A model generated the notes under the pieces. It ran no database searches, had not been told where the DNA came from, and worked only from the letters and a program-made list of their open reading frames with translations. A DNA stretch of 64,000 nucleotides from positions 628,052,992 through 628,116,991 of the forward strand of contig CM062816.1 of the NCBI GenBank assembly GCA_031772625.1, given 5' to 3'. Shown here piece by piece: positions 23,807 through 34,973 of the stretch (positions are counted from its first letter, which is position 1; each line of letters begins with the position of its first letter). The translations under genes and the position numbers were made by a program. The DNA comes from Pinus tabuliformis. Taxonomy: Eukaryota > Streptophyta > Pinopsida > Pinales > Pinaceae.

Positions 23807-24641
23807 CTATGTTCTTGCACTATCTTCTTTGACATTTGTGTTGTTTTTTGTCATTTGAAAGTGTTGTTCCAAGGCTGTAGTAAAGAACTCTTGATTCTCT
23901 TGGTTCATGAGGATTTTTCCGCTTGCATGTGCTTTCTTTTGAGATTGTTGGGTCTGCACTTCCTGTAACTCACTTGTGTGCATGCCCAACTTAATAAAGA
24001 GAGGCAGATGGTATGAGTTCATCTCAATAGGACAAGCCCCAATCCTGAAATCCGACAAATTGCAAATCAAGCTCTGGGAGCATATCACATAGTCCACCAC
24101 ACTTTGACCATTGTAAGTTTTACATGTGATGCCACTAGATCTTGGCCAAGCTTTCATGCCATTGCAAATAACCATGTCGTAGAGGCTACATAAGCCTAAC
24201 AACTCAATGCCAAAGTGGGACACACTCCCATTCCCATCCTGAGAGGTCCTTGTCCATGCATGATCCTCAATCTCCTCTAACCAAAGAAGGTTGTTGTCCA
24301 TATTCTCATCACTTCCCAATTGAATAGACTAATTGTTTTCTGTCCTAGCATTAAAGTCCCCAATTAACACTATATCTCCTAACATCCTGAAGGCAGAGAT
24401 ATCCCTTTTCAAAGCACCGAAAGGGTCTTCGTTATCTAAATTTGACTTTTTGTAAAACTTTGAGTTTTTTGGGGCTAAGTAACACGCGCCTTAATCTTAC
24501 TTTGTTGTTAGTTATACTCAACCATATAAATTGCTTATTTGGATCTTCTTTTTCCACTTTTACTATTTTTCCCCACGATTCTCTTATTAGAACTGTGATC
24601 CCTGTGTGCCCTTTACCTGTTCCTGTTTCTTCATTCCACAC
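23807..24641 (-). pseudogene. LINE1 AP-like endonuclease
   Basis: Minus-strand pieces at 24641-24432 and 24319-23807, with the intervening frame reading VLIGDFNART followed by a stop, match the apurinic/apyrimidinic-like endonuclease of LINEs. They include GHTGITVLIRESWG, the GDFNA catalytic motif, SVVDYVICS and a degenerate S-[YD]-H-x-P-L (SYHLPLFIKL). The enzyme nicks target DNA to prime reverse transcription. Stops show that it is dead. Confidence 0.8.
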
Positions 24642-25324
24642 TAAAGCCTTATTGAAACCTTCATATTTTGGAACCTTGCAACCCTCATGCGATGGGTTTC
24701 TAAAAGTTAATGATGTCTTTCCCTTTTGCTATGGGCCCTAATCCCGGTCCTCTCCTCCATGGAAAACCTCTAAAGTTCTAACTTACCATGCTTAGATACT
24801 TCTAGGGGGGCCCAAATCCCTATTTGTGATTTGTTAAACGCTCGTTGATTTGGGCTTTCCCATTTTTCAGCCATGCCCACTTTCCTGCTTCTCTTGCTGA
24901 TTTCACCTTCTCCCATTCCTTCCTTCGATCTTCCTGTTGGTCGCATGTCAAGTCATCGTCTAGATAAATGTGAATGCCTCTAAGTAGCTCCCTATTTTTT
25001 AGGATAGCTATTGTCTTCTATGCGTCTTAAAGTAACTCTCACATGTCTATTCCTTCCACTTTCTGATTTCCTACCTATCCTATTTGCTTGTTTAATATAA
25101 CTTGTCCATTTCAATTCGTCCTTGAGAAAATCCCTTGTTAAATTATCTGTCCTCTCTTTCTCTCCATAATCCTTTAAACCTTTGATGATGAAATTTGTTG
25201 CCTCGTCTTGTCTATCTTTTTTCTTCTTTTATTTTCCTCTTGATTTGTCTCTCCATGGTTTCTTTTGGCTCAACCAATGTTTCGTTTACTATTTGAGCCC
25301 AGGGTTTAGCCTCTTCTACTTGTC

Positions 25325-26039
25325 TTATTTGTTTTCTTTCATATCCCTATTTGCCATTGTTGACTGAAGCTCTTCCATCTGAATTTCTTCGTTAGTTATC
25401 CTTGTCCTTGTGTCTTTTTCCTCTACTGCTTTCACTTGCTCTAATTCCTGTTTCAATGTGACCAATTCCTCTTGCCCTCTTTCCATACTACTTTGTAAGT
25501 TTATTCCCTGTTTTTTGAGGATCTTGTTTTCCTTTCCAGGTTTTTGATTGGCCTCCAAAATTTCTTTTAACTTAAGATCATCGAATTGCCCTTTTAGCTC
25601 AATGAATTCAATTCTTTTTTTCATTCCCATGAGTTCGCATACATAGAACTCAGATGGCCATAACAACGGAGTGGCTGTGGGGTTATGTGTCCATGCTTTT
25701 TTCTTCTCTATTTGTTGGTGTAACTTTGATTTCACCTTGCATTGGACTAGATCCCTCGTGTGTCGATAAGATCGGCTTGTTTTTGTTTTTAATGTTGACC
25801 ACCCTCAACCCTTCTTGTTCCTCTACTAATGACTGTAACTTGGTCGTAACACTTGCATTACTTTTAGTTGATTTCGATAGGATCCAAGTGAATTTTTTTC
25901 TCTGTGATTGTCTCTTCTTTTTGCCCTCTCTGTGCCTTAAAATCCCATTGTACTGCTTCTCATTCACAAAAATAAACTTTTCCTTTGTGTCGAATGCCTT
26001 GGTTTGATGCACCCCAAGAAAAAGGGGGTTCCAAGTCAC
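25325..26039 (-). pseudogene. putative LINE1 ORF1 with NF-YA-like motif and coiled coil
   Basis: Two overlapping frames. The upstream one (26039-25683) carries EKFIFVNEKQYNGILRHR followed by a Lys/Arg/Gln-rich run, strikingly like the subunit-association core of the CCAAT-binding factor NF-YA (V-N-x-K-Q-Y-x-G-I-L-R-x-R). The downstream one (25735-25325) is Glu/Lys-rich with a heptad-like pattern from KRIEFIELKGQFDDL onward, probably a coiled coil. Position upstream of the endonuclease on the same strand suggests ORF1, an RNA-binding particle protein. The NF-YA DNA-contact half (the R-H-x-H region) is not seen. Confidence 0.5.
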
Positions 26040-26297
26040 ACTTACATTCTTAGTAAGCGTGTTGGGGTAGGGCTCCCTATCTCCTCCTTAGATTTAGAAA
26101 GTGTGGTTTTAGGGTGTGCACCAACCGTCCTCTGACATCCCCCTTAAAATGAAACTCGGTATTTGCATTTGGAATCCTTTTACTGTTTCCTAACTGTTTG
26201 ATATGACTTTTTCTACCTTTGAGATTTTTGGATGCTTGTTTTCCACCAAAATACGTTTTTTTAATAATTTTTGTGTTGGACCCCCTCTCCATACTAA

Positions 26298-26410
26298 AAT
26301 GCCTTTTCCTTTAAACTTTTCTCGTTAACAAATGTTTAATGGGCCCGATTTTATAATGCCTTTTCCTTTAAACTTTTCTCGTTAACAAATGTTTAATGGC
26401 CCGATTTTAT
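26298..26410. repeat. 57-bp tandem duplication
   Basis: AATGCCTTTTCCTTTAAACT starts copy 1 at 26298 and copy 2 at 26355. Copies are identical apart from one G in the GGGCCC/GGCCC stretch. Confidence 0.9.
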
Positions 26411-26458
26411 AGAGCTCTAGCTTGATGTTTTGAAATGAAGACCAAAAACACACAAAAA

Positions 26459-26697
26459 ATAATATGTAAATGAGGGAAATGTGGGTCCAACTTGTCCTTT
26501 CAGTTGAAACGAAACTGTGGGTCTGAACTGTTTCTTCAGCGGAAAATGGAACTCAACACTGCCCTCATTGTGGGTATAATATGTAAATGAGGGAAATGTG
26601 GGTCTAACCTGTCCTTTCAGTTGAAAAGAAACTGTGGGTCTGAATTGTTTCTTCAGCTGAAAATGGAACTCAACACTGCTCCCATTGTGGGTCTCGC
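26459..26697. repeat. about 119-bp tandem duplication
   Basis: Both units start AATATGTAAATGAGGGAAAT (26459 and 26578) and contain CTTTCAGTTGAAA, CTGTGGGTCTGAA and CTCAACACTGC. They differ at several positions, so the duplication is not recent. Confidence 0.9.
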
Positions 26698-26795
26698 TCC
26701 TCTACACACAAACCCTTCGCGCCCACGCTCCTCCCTCATGTGGGTCTCGCTCCTCTACACACAAACCCTTAGCGTCCACGCTCCTCCCTCAACGC
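26689..26795. repeat. 52-bp tandem duplication
   Basis: GTGGGTCTCGCTCCTCTACA occurs at 26689 and again at 26741, each followed by CACAAACCCTT and CACGCTCCTCCCTC. Confidence 0.9.
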
Positions 26796-26877
26796 TCAAC
26801 GCTCAGTTTGAGAGGGAGAGAGCTCTCTCACCTCACCTCTCACTTGATTGCCATTGTTCACTCCCGTCGAACTCTCA

Positions 26878-27001
26878 TAGCTCTCACGACTCACGACCTC
26901 CCACAGCTCCCACGGCTCACGACTTCTCATAGCACCCATGACTCGCGGCCTCTCATAGCACCCATGACTCACGACCTCCCACAACTCCCATGGCTCACGG
27001 T
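26878..27001. repeat. degenerate array of TCACGACCTCCCACA / TCATAGCACCCATGAC words
   Basis: Alternating units of roughly 30 bp built from CTCACGACCTCCCACAGCTC and CTCATAGCACCCATGACTC. It continues the cluster of arrays that begins at 26298. Confidence 0.7.
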
Positions 27002-28308
27002 CTACCATTTGAATCGCAGTACTACAACCTCCCAATCACTGACTCCACGACGAGGTTCTACATGATTTAATTAGTCGATGATAGTCGGTCAGATGCTGCT
27101 TTCTTATGTTGGTTTGTATCCTTCCTTTTTCTTGATCTGGTCCTCTTTTGGCCCTCTCGTTGATTCTCTCTGATACTAATGTGAGATTGACTGCAGTCCC
27201 AACTTTGAATGTTGACCGATCCACTTGTATGAGTTGATTCGATATACTAGGCTCATGGTGCATTTACTATAATCCAACCTTTGAATGTTGTTTATGCCAT
27301 TGTATTATTGGCTGGATATGGTTTGTGACATTGCAATGTTAATTGTATATGGTTATTCACATCACCATTTTTAACAAGGTAAATTTTTTAATAAGTAATT
27401 TTTTCCCAATGGTTCCTAATTGTTAAAATATTTATATTAAAATCCAATTGTTCACTCATTAAACTCAAATCTATACAATAAAATGATAATTTAAGGCCAA
27501 AACTATATGGTGATTAATAATGATTGAAAAATATTTATTGGTTTTCAAATATTTATTATAGAAGCCATATTTATTGGTGAAAATAATTAGAAATGTAGTA
27601 TGAAATTTAACGTAGATATAATATTAAATTTATATTATAATAATAATAATAAATATAAATTAAAAAGTCAATTTTTTATTAAAATTATTTTCACATAACA
27701 TTTATAATTTATGTATTTTAAAAATTAATAAAATAATAATACCATTAATGTTTTAAAATTTATATTTAATATTTTTAAAAAATATATTTGTCATTTTATT
27801 TATTAATTTAAAAGAAAAGAAAATATGTTAAAAGAATTTTATTTCTTTATATATATATAGTTTTTAATATCATCCATATTTTAGGTTATATTTTCATATA
27901 GGATTTTCTAACTCATTTTTTTTAATTAAAAAAATCTATTTTGAATTCAATTTTTTTGTTTTGTTTTAATTTCAAGAAAAAATGATTTATAATACAAGAT
28001 ATCATGAGCTAGGAAATTTATCTTTTAATTCAAGAGAAATAACATGGAAAAAAGAAACTTTCTAAGATAAGTATATAAAAACTTCTAATCTTTATCTAAA
28101 CCAACAGAGAATATAAAAAGATAGTGCTTATAATATTCATACCTATCCATCAAAATTTAAAGAATAACTATGATGTAATGAAAAAATAATGATTAAAATA
28201 AAACCAATGTATTATAAATAGACTATTAATCCAAATATCAAAGATTAAAATATCTTAAAACATTAAAAATATTTATAATTTATTATTTTATTAAAATTAT
28301 ATATATAT
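27002..28308. other. AT-rich intergenic DNA without genes
   Basis: From about 27360 the sequence is almost entirely A and T with no coding signal. The same kind of DNA resumes after LINE2 at about 35600, so LINE2 probably inserted into one AT-rich block. Confidence 0.6.
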
Positions 28309-28680
28309 TTTGTTGAGGTTCAACATTCAACATCAATAGAAACCCTTGAGTCTCGGCTTCCCTGCGTTTCTTTTTTGGAGCTCTGGCTTTTCGTTGGAGA
28401 CTGAGGGTTTAATCCAACATTTTTCTCTCAAGTAAAATCCTTGGCAAAAAATCCTTATGGCTTTTTTTTGCTTCTAATATTACTTCCATTTTTTTTTTAG
28501 CCAAAAAGCTGCAACTCCCACTATGCGATTTTGAATTGATGAGCGCGCGCCCTTCTGGCCCCTGTGGTCCTCAGCTTTAGGTGGTGTCGGCCTTGGCTTT
28601 CTGCCTTCGATGGTCCCTTCGGAGCCTCCTTTGGATGGTGACTCCTCCCCTGTTTCTTCTCAATCGGATTAGCATCCTGA

Positions 28681-29012
28681 TGAAAATGTTGTAGCCTTCG
28701 CATCCTTGTTATCTTCAATTGGCCATCCTAGAACCAGATCCTCAGTTTCCAAGTTTGTAAAAAAAATAGAAGACATTCTTGAAATCATACTACCTCCCTC
28801 TCTTTCTCGTCATGCTGCTCTTTCTCTCTCTAAGCGTGGTCTAGTTGAAAATGTTGTAGCCTTCGCATCTTTATTATCTTCCATTGGCCCTCCTAGAACC
28901 AGACCCTCAGTTTCCAAGTTTGTAAAAAAAATATAAGACATTCCTGAAATCATACTACCTCTTTCTCTTCCTCGTTGCGTTGCTCTTTCTCTCTTTGAGC
29001 GTGGTCTGGTTG
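28681..29012 (+). repeat. 166-bp tandem duplication within LINE2 ORF1
   Basis: The unit beginning GAAAATGTTGTAGCCTTCGC is present at 28681 and 28848 with about 90% identity by eye. Both copies encode VENVVAFASLLSSIG and a conserved tail. The copy length is not a multiple of three, yet both copies remain readable in the same frame because the first is one base longer. Confidence 0.85.
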
Positions 29013-29640
29013 GATAGTTCACAGGACTATGGCCTTCTCCCCGCTCTGTCCAAAAGTGGGTAGAACGGAATTGGTCCTCCACTATCAATAGAAAAATCTC
29101 GATCAGGTTATGTGGAAGAGGCTACTACACATTCCACTTTGAAACAAAAGAAGACAAATATTTGATATTTAGGAATGGACCATATTTCATGGATACTATG
29201 GGTCTCTATTTAAACAGGTGGACTCTAGACTTCGATCTAGAGTTGGATGTGCCAAATACTGTGCCAGTCTAGGTATGACTCCCTCACCCCCCCCTTCCAT
29301 TGTTGGGGAGACGAATCAGTCAAAGCAATAGGAAATGCAGTGGGTAAATACATTGACAGAAGCGAGCCAAAGGAGAATATGCATGCGTGTGCAAGAATAT
29401 GTGTTGAAGTCGACTTATGAAAATGACTCCTGGAAGCAGTAAATATCAAAGTTGACAGCTAGATGCACATTCAACAATTGGACTATGAACAAATCCCATT
29501 CAAGTGTAAGGTATGTCACGAATGCGATCATTTTGCTAAGAGATGTTCGAAAAAACAAGAAAATGAAGAAGTAGAAGCTCAAGATCCAAAATGGGAACAA
29601 GTAAAAAAGAAAAAGATTGCAAATAAACTGTCTTCTCAAC
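28681..29640 (+). pseudogene. LINE2 ORF1 (DUF4283-like domain and CCHC zinc knuckle)
   Basis: After the duplicated N-terminal part, the frame reads INRKISIRLCGRGYYTFHF, then YLIFRNGPYFMDTMGLYLNR, then DFDLELDVPNTVPV, the pattern of the DUF4283 domain of plant LINE ORF1 proteins. Frame changes follow (GNAVGKYIDRSEP, then VDSWMHIQQLDYEQIPFKC). The frame then reads CKVCHECDHFAKRC at 29505-29546, a perfect CX2CX4HX4C knuckle. A Lys/Glu tail and Pro/Ser-rich sequence follow to about 29760. ORF1 proteins bind element RNA; several stops show decay. Confidence 0.8.
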
Positions 29641-30119
29641 CCTCTTCATTTCCTCAAATTCCCTCTCACTCCGCCCCTATTCTCTTAGCTCCTCTTCCAT
29701 CCCCCTCTTCTCCTTTGCCCCCTCATTCCTCCCCCTCCTTCCTCCAACTTTCTGGTTTCTAATCCCTTCGGTCCTCTTGAATATCCTATCATTCCCTCCT
29801 CTACCCCCTTGCTCTCCTCTCCTCCCCTTCGCTCCCTTTCCCACCCCCTCCTCCCTAAGCCGACCCTCCCCTCCCTTCCTTCATTTTATTGAATCATTAC
29901 AAGGAATCAATCTAAAGATTCACTTTCTTCCCTTGACGATAAAAAATAACCAGGAAGAAGGTCAAATAAAGAACTAAGAGATGAAGTTGCTGCAAAGGAG
30001 ATGGCTATGGGTACTCAACAACCTATGGATTCCTTTCTAGAAAAGAACACAGGGAATAAGGAGAAAACCCCCCATCATTCCAAAGGGAAAGGCCCCTTTG
30101 CCCCCAATCAAAATAAATA

Positions 30120-31136
30120 ATGAATCTGGTCTCTTGGAACTATCGAGGAATGGGAAGCTCATTGAAAATCAATGCAGTCAAAGATCTAATAGCAATGGAA
30201 AATCTAGACATCCTCATGGTCCAAGAGACTAAAATAAATGAACAAGACTAAAAAAAAATGATCCAAAAAATAAGGAACTATGAAGGCACAACTCTCCAAG
30301 CATCAGGGGCATCGGGAGGTATCTGCACACTTTGGAGGAAAGGGAAATGGGAACTAGTTCATCAGTTAAAAGAACAACATTGGATTAAAATAGATCTAAG
30401 AAACAAAATCACTGAAGAGAAATACTGCATAATAAATGTATATGCGCCAAATCATTATAGAGAGAAAGAAGTCTGTTGGAACTCTCTAAAATAATTTCTT
30501 CCCTAGGTTCAAAACAACATCATCATAGTTGGAGGAGACTTCAACTTAGTCTTGAATGTTGATGAGAAGTTTGGTGGATCTTATCACGCTAATCCATCAA
30601 GGGATTCCATTGATCTCATTATGGAATCCTATAACCTATTGGATATTCCTCCCAATAACGGAAAATATACATGGAGCAATAAAAGAATAGGCAAAAACAA
30701 CATCAAAGAAAGGTTAGATCGCATCCTTGTTCATGACAAAATATCAAACAACTTCAGCTCAATTATCTCAAGAATAATCCATACCTCAACCTCTGACCAC
30801 AAGCCAGTGGTTATCTCTCTTGGGACTCTGGGGAATTTAGGTCCAACTCCATTTCGATATAGCCCATTATGGAACAACAGTGAGGAAGTTAAAAAAATAA
30901 CAGCAGAGGTCTGGTCTCAAAAGATCATAGGTTCTCCAAACTTTGTTTGGGAAACCAAACTAAAAACATTGAGGAAGGAAATGAAAATTTGGGCCAAGAA
31001 CAACCATAAAGAAACACAAAAAAAGGAAGACAGAGTTAACAAAAAAAATGGAGACAGTCCAAGAAACAAAAGAACAACAGGAAGAAACAAAAGAAAGTCA
31101 ACTCCAGGAAAAGAAAATTTATTGGGAAATATATAG
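30120..31136 (+). pseudogene. LINE2 ORF2 endonuclease
   Basis: ATG at 30120 begins MNLVSWNYRGMGSS, the canonical start of plant LINE endonucleases (the N of WNxRG is catalytic). ILMVQETKI follows (catalytic Glu), then IIIVGGDFNLVLN at about 30518-30556, PPNNGKYTWSNKR, LDRILV and STSDHKPVVI at about 30788. All active-site motifs are thus recognisable. In-frame stops near 30249 and 30493 break it. The enzyme nicks DNA to start target-primed reverse transcription. Confidence 0.9.
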
Positions 31137-31236
31137 AGAAAACAGAGTTGAGGAAGAGGAATAGAGATTAAAATCTCACAACCTTTGGCTGAAGGCAAGA
31201 GATAAAAACACAACCTTCTTTCATAACTCATCAAAG

Positions 31237-32442
31237 ATGAGGATAATTATTAACCAGATAGACAACATAAAGGTTGATGAAGACAAAGAAATTAGAGGGC
31301 AAGAAGATTGGAAAAAGGAAGTGCACAGTCATTTCAAAAAGCTCCTAACAACAGACTCAACAAATTTAGAATATGAGACCTTCACCCAACATATTCCCAA
31401 TAAAATAAGTGAAGAAATAAACCTGGAACTCACTAAAGAAGTAGATGAGAATGAGATTCATTCTGTTGTGTGGGATCTCCATCTGGACAAAGCTCCAGGC
31501 CCCGATGGATTTTCCATTGTTTTTTATCGTAACAATTGGCACTTAATCAAAAAAGTTTTGATAAGAATGATCAAGAATGTTTTCAGGAAAAATAAGTTAG
31601 AAGGATTTACAAATTCTTCTTATTCTACTCTTGTCCCAAAAGAGGCAAGGTCCTTTACTTTCAATAGATTCCATCTGATATCATTGTGTAACTCCTACAA
31701 AATCACCACTAAAATCTTAGCAAATTGTATATAGCCTATTCTCCCCGATCTAATTTCAGAAAACCAAGGAGGATTCATGCCCAACAGACAGATCCTTGAC
31801 AATATTATGATAATTCAAGAAGCCTTGCACTCTAGTATAATGAGGAAAGAGCGGAGTATCATTATAAAGTTAGATGTGGAAAATGCATTCGATAGAGTAA
31901 ACCTATCCTTCCTTTCTGTTGTCCTCAAGAAATTTGGATTCTCAAGTGAGATAATTGATATAATCAAAGCTTGCACAATAGGACCATGGATCGCTCCTCT
32001 GATCAATCGCAGGCAAAGTGAGTTTTTCCAAAGTTCTCGGGGTTTGAGAGAAGGTTGTTCCCTATCACCCCTTCTTTATATAATCATGGCATATTCATTG
32101 AGAAGATATTTAGAAAAGTGCAGGAGAGATCGCATATTAACAGGCCTCTCTATCTCCCCTAGAGTCAAAAGCATCAACCACTCATTATTTGCAGATGACA
32201 CTCTAGTGATGGGTGGTGCATCTTGCATAGTAGCTAGAAGGATAAAAAAAGTGATCAACAATTTCATGGAGGTTTCAGGAGGACTCCTAAACAACAAAAA
32301 ATGTAGAATATATGGATGGAATGCCCCTCCTCACACTCTTCAAAGATCTCAGATTTTGGATATCCCCTTCCAAGCAAAATGGAGCCATTTCCTCTATCTC
32401 GGCCTCCCGATATCTAAAGAAATCCTGAAGACAAAATTGTGA
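31237..32442 (+). pseudogene. LINE2 reverse transcriptase
   Basis: Open pieces 31237-31734 and 31777-32442 are in the same frame; a TAG at 31732 separates them. Motifs in order: LDKAPGPDGFSIVFYRNNW, STLVPKEA, FNRFHLISLCNSYKI, ENQGGFMPNRQILDNIMI, IIKLDVENAFDRVN (first Asp), GLREGCSLSPLLYIIMAYSL, and HSLFADDTLVMGG at about 32180-32218 with the catalytic Asp pair intact. This is the plant L1 RT arrangement. A TGA at 32440 ends the open stretch. Confidence 0.9.
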
Positions 32443-32489
32443 AATAATCATATTGAGAAAATGAAAAGAAATATATTCAAAATTGGGAG

Positions 32490-33140
32490 ATGAATTGCCT
32501 CAATTTAGCATGTAGAGTGATCCTAATCAAATCTATGCTCATAACTCTTCCAATCTATCAATTCACAACTATTTTAGCTCCTGCAAGCATCCATAAGAAA
32601 ATCGAGTTAATAATAAGGGGATTTCTCTGGCAAGGAGGGAAATCTGATTCAAAAAAGTTCAGTTTAGTAAAATGGGATCAAGTTACCTTGCCTTATGAAA
32701 AAGGAGGCCTATCCATAAGACTCCCTGCTCATTTGAACTTGGCTCTAGGGGCAAAAATAGCATGGAGGTTTATCACAAGGAAGGACTGTTGGTGGAAGAA
32801 AGTCCTGGAATCTAAATATATGAATCATGCTCGATCTCTCCTTCTAGAAGAAGGCTCCCCGATCAGGCCATGCACTCAAGTTTGGAATCTAGTAAAAAAA
32901 ACCCTTCCTCTCATTAAGGAGCACTCATCCAAACTCCTTGGGAATGGTAAAGGCATTAAAGTATGGGAAGATAGTATAATGGGGAATCCTCCCCTAACCA
33001 CCCAATTAAATCTCCAAAACTTAAGAAGATGGGTGAGCACAAAGGGAATTAGCACTCTAGAAGATATCTCTCTTTGGAAAAATGGTAATTGGGCAGATTG
33101 GAAGACCCCAAACCTTCCTCAAAATCTCAAAACTCAATGA
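32490..33140 (+). pseudogene. LINE2 ORF2 post-RT region
   Basis: The frame reads LNLACRVILIKSMLITLPIY, then FLWQGGKSDSKKFSLVKWDQ, then GGLSIRLPAHLNLALGAKIAW. These correspond to the conserved region between the RT fingers/palm and the zf-RVT domain in plant LINEs (L-S-x-x-G-R-x-x-L-I-x-x-V, F-L-W, W). It ends at a stop at 33138. Confidence 0.85.
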
Positions 33141-33418
33141 AACTCATTAATAATCCTTCTTAAGGGAGCTGCTCCAATTAGCCTTGATTCCCAAGACTCA
33201 TTTAGATGGGACCCTAATGGAGGAGAGTCTTAAGTGAAATCAGGATATCTGACCATTCAAGCACAACAAGATAAACAAGATTGGGCTCCTTGGAGAACAG
33301 TGTTGAAATCTGTAAGTTTGCCAAAGGTTGAAATATTCACTTGGACACTTCTAAAAGGCAAAGTCCTAACTGCTGACAATCTTAAAAAAAGGGATTCTTA
33401 GGTCCTTCCAGATGTCCA

Positions 33419-33799
33419 ATGTGCTTAATGGTGGAAGAAAGCATTCAACATATTTTTCTCGTTTTCTCCTTCGCAAAAGAATGTTGGCATTTACTAGTAA
33501 GCCCCCTGGAGGTCGATCTAAATCTATCTCGATCTTTCAATGAATTCTTTGCAGCTTGGAAAAGGGAATACCCTTACTCACTTAAAAAAAAGAATACCAT
33601 CAAAAGGTACTGGAATAGTCTCCCTTCCTTCCTATGCTGGCAGCTCTGGTTAGCAAGAAATCAAAAAATCTTCAATGATCGACCTCCAACCATCAGTAAT
33701 GTTTTGTCAAGGACTTGGGGCTTAACATCTGAATTCCTATCTTCAAAAGGATTGAAACCAATAGACATCAATCAGATTCAACAAGAGGAGAGAAACTAG
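33419..33799 (+). pseudogene. LINE2 zf-RVT-like region
   Basis: The frame begins CLMVEESIQHIFLVFSFAKECW, the C-x(n)-E-S-x-x-H-x-F-x-x-C/F-x-x-A-x-x-x-W motif that follows the RT in plant LINE polyproteins; the usual second Cys is lost. It continues to WQLWLARNQKIFND, also typical. Frames before it (33145-33418) contain VSLPKVEIFTWTLLKGKVLTADNL in broken form. Confidence 0.8.
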
Positions 33800-33900
33800 A
33801 TCAGTTATGCAATTAGCAGGCCTAATTGGCCAAGCATCACCAAATTAAAGCCAAATATTCAGAATTGGAAAATATGGCTAAAAAATGAAGATTTCATCCA

Positions 33901-34352
33901 GTGGATGAATTAAATAAACCCTGCCTTTTTTTTGATGGCACTTCAAAAGAAAATCCAAGCAAAGCAGGAGCAAGAGGCATCCTCATAGAACCAGGTAGAA
34001 ATAACCCAATTACCTATGAATGGGGTTTTGGGGAAAATACAAACAACAAGGTAGAGGCTTACGGTCTGTTGATGGGCACAATGATTCTAAAAAAAAGGAA
34101 AATACATAATTCAATCATATTGGGTGACTCGGCCATAATAATACAAGCGATGGTGGAAAGAAGCAACCCAACAAACATGGCATTGAGTCAAGGCATAAGA
34201 AGAATCAGGCAAAATCTGGTAAACTTGGGCAAAGTCTCCTTCAAACATATTTTGAAAGAGAATAACAAATTTGCTGACACCTAAGCCAACTTGGCAGTGG
34301 CTTGGCCTCCCAGTGAATCTCGAATTTTACATGACACTTCTCAAATCCCAAT
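33901..34352 (+). pseudogene. LINE2 RNase H domain
   Basis: The frame reads CLFFDGTSKENPSKAGARGI (F-D-G-[AS], catalytic Asp), then NNKVEAYGLLMGTMIL (catalytic Glu), then SIILGDSAIIIQAM (catalytic Asp), then FKHILKENNKFADT (N-x-x-A-D). A TAA at 34282 replaces the next residue; the frame continues with ANLAVAWPP and ends at about 34352. All RNase H catalytic positions are readable. Confidence 0.85.
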
Positions 34353-34973
34353 ACCTTAATTCTCCCTACAGTCTAATCCTGTCAATGTCACATCGTCATA
34401 TGGATTGCAGTTTGACTAAATTCATAAATCCTCCTTATCCTCTGAATCCAAATCTCCCTCAAATCCTCCTCGTGCTCCTATCCTACACCTGCTCAAATCC
34501 CAAGTTAGTCGAGCTCCCTTAGACTCCTCGTGATCTCTCTGCAACTCCCCCGCTCCTCCTCTCCTTTCTTCTATTTATTTTCCTTCCTATCACTCCCTTC
34601 CCCACCACCTGTCATGGCTTGATCTCTCCTATTTGCTCCGCTCTCTCCCCTCCTTCTGTGTTTATACCCTTGCCTCTGTCGTTTGGTGTATTTTTGATAG
34701 CCTTTCTCCTCTTTTTCTGCAGGCTAGTTCTCATGCTTCCCTTCTCCCTTCGTGATTCACAACTTCTTTTCCATCCCGCTGCGCTCTACCTCTCTCTTTT
34801 TGCGAGCAACTCCATCTTCCTACGCACAGTTCCATCTCCCTCCCCGTCTTCATTCATCTTCCTTCTTCTCGTCGGGTCTTCCCTCCGCCGTTCTCTCTTT
34901 CTCCCCCCTGTCGTATCAGTATTGTTTAATCCTGTGTCATCAAAGAAGAGTTCGGGCTGTTCTCTGCGCAACT

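Larger units (their letters stand above)
21468..26290 (-). mobile_element. LINE1: degenerate non-LTR retrotransposon (RTE/jockey-like, no RNase H)
   Basis: In minus orientation: tandem-repeat arrays (27000-26298), putative ORF1 (26039-25325), endonuclease (about 24641-23807), RT (23574-22502), a C-terminal zinc-binding tail (to 21548), and a (TTCAA)3 end. Frames are broken by stops and shifts. No RNase H follows the RT, unlike LINE2. The clade assignment rests on RT sequence style and terminus and should be treated as provisional. The 5' border is not defined. Confidence 0.7.

Noticed and set aside
26621-27065. Frames of 103 and 126 codons on the plus strand
   Set aside because: They read through tandem repeats; the peptide repeats mirror the DNA arrays and no domain is present.
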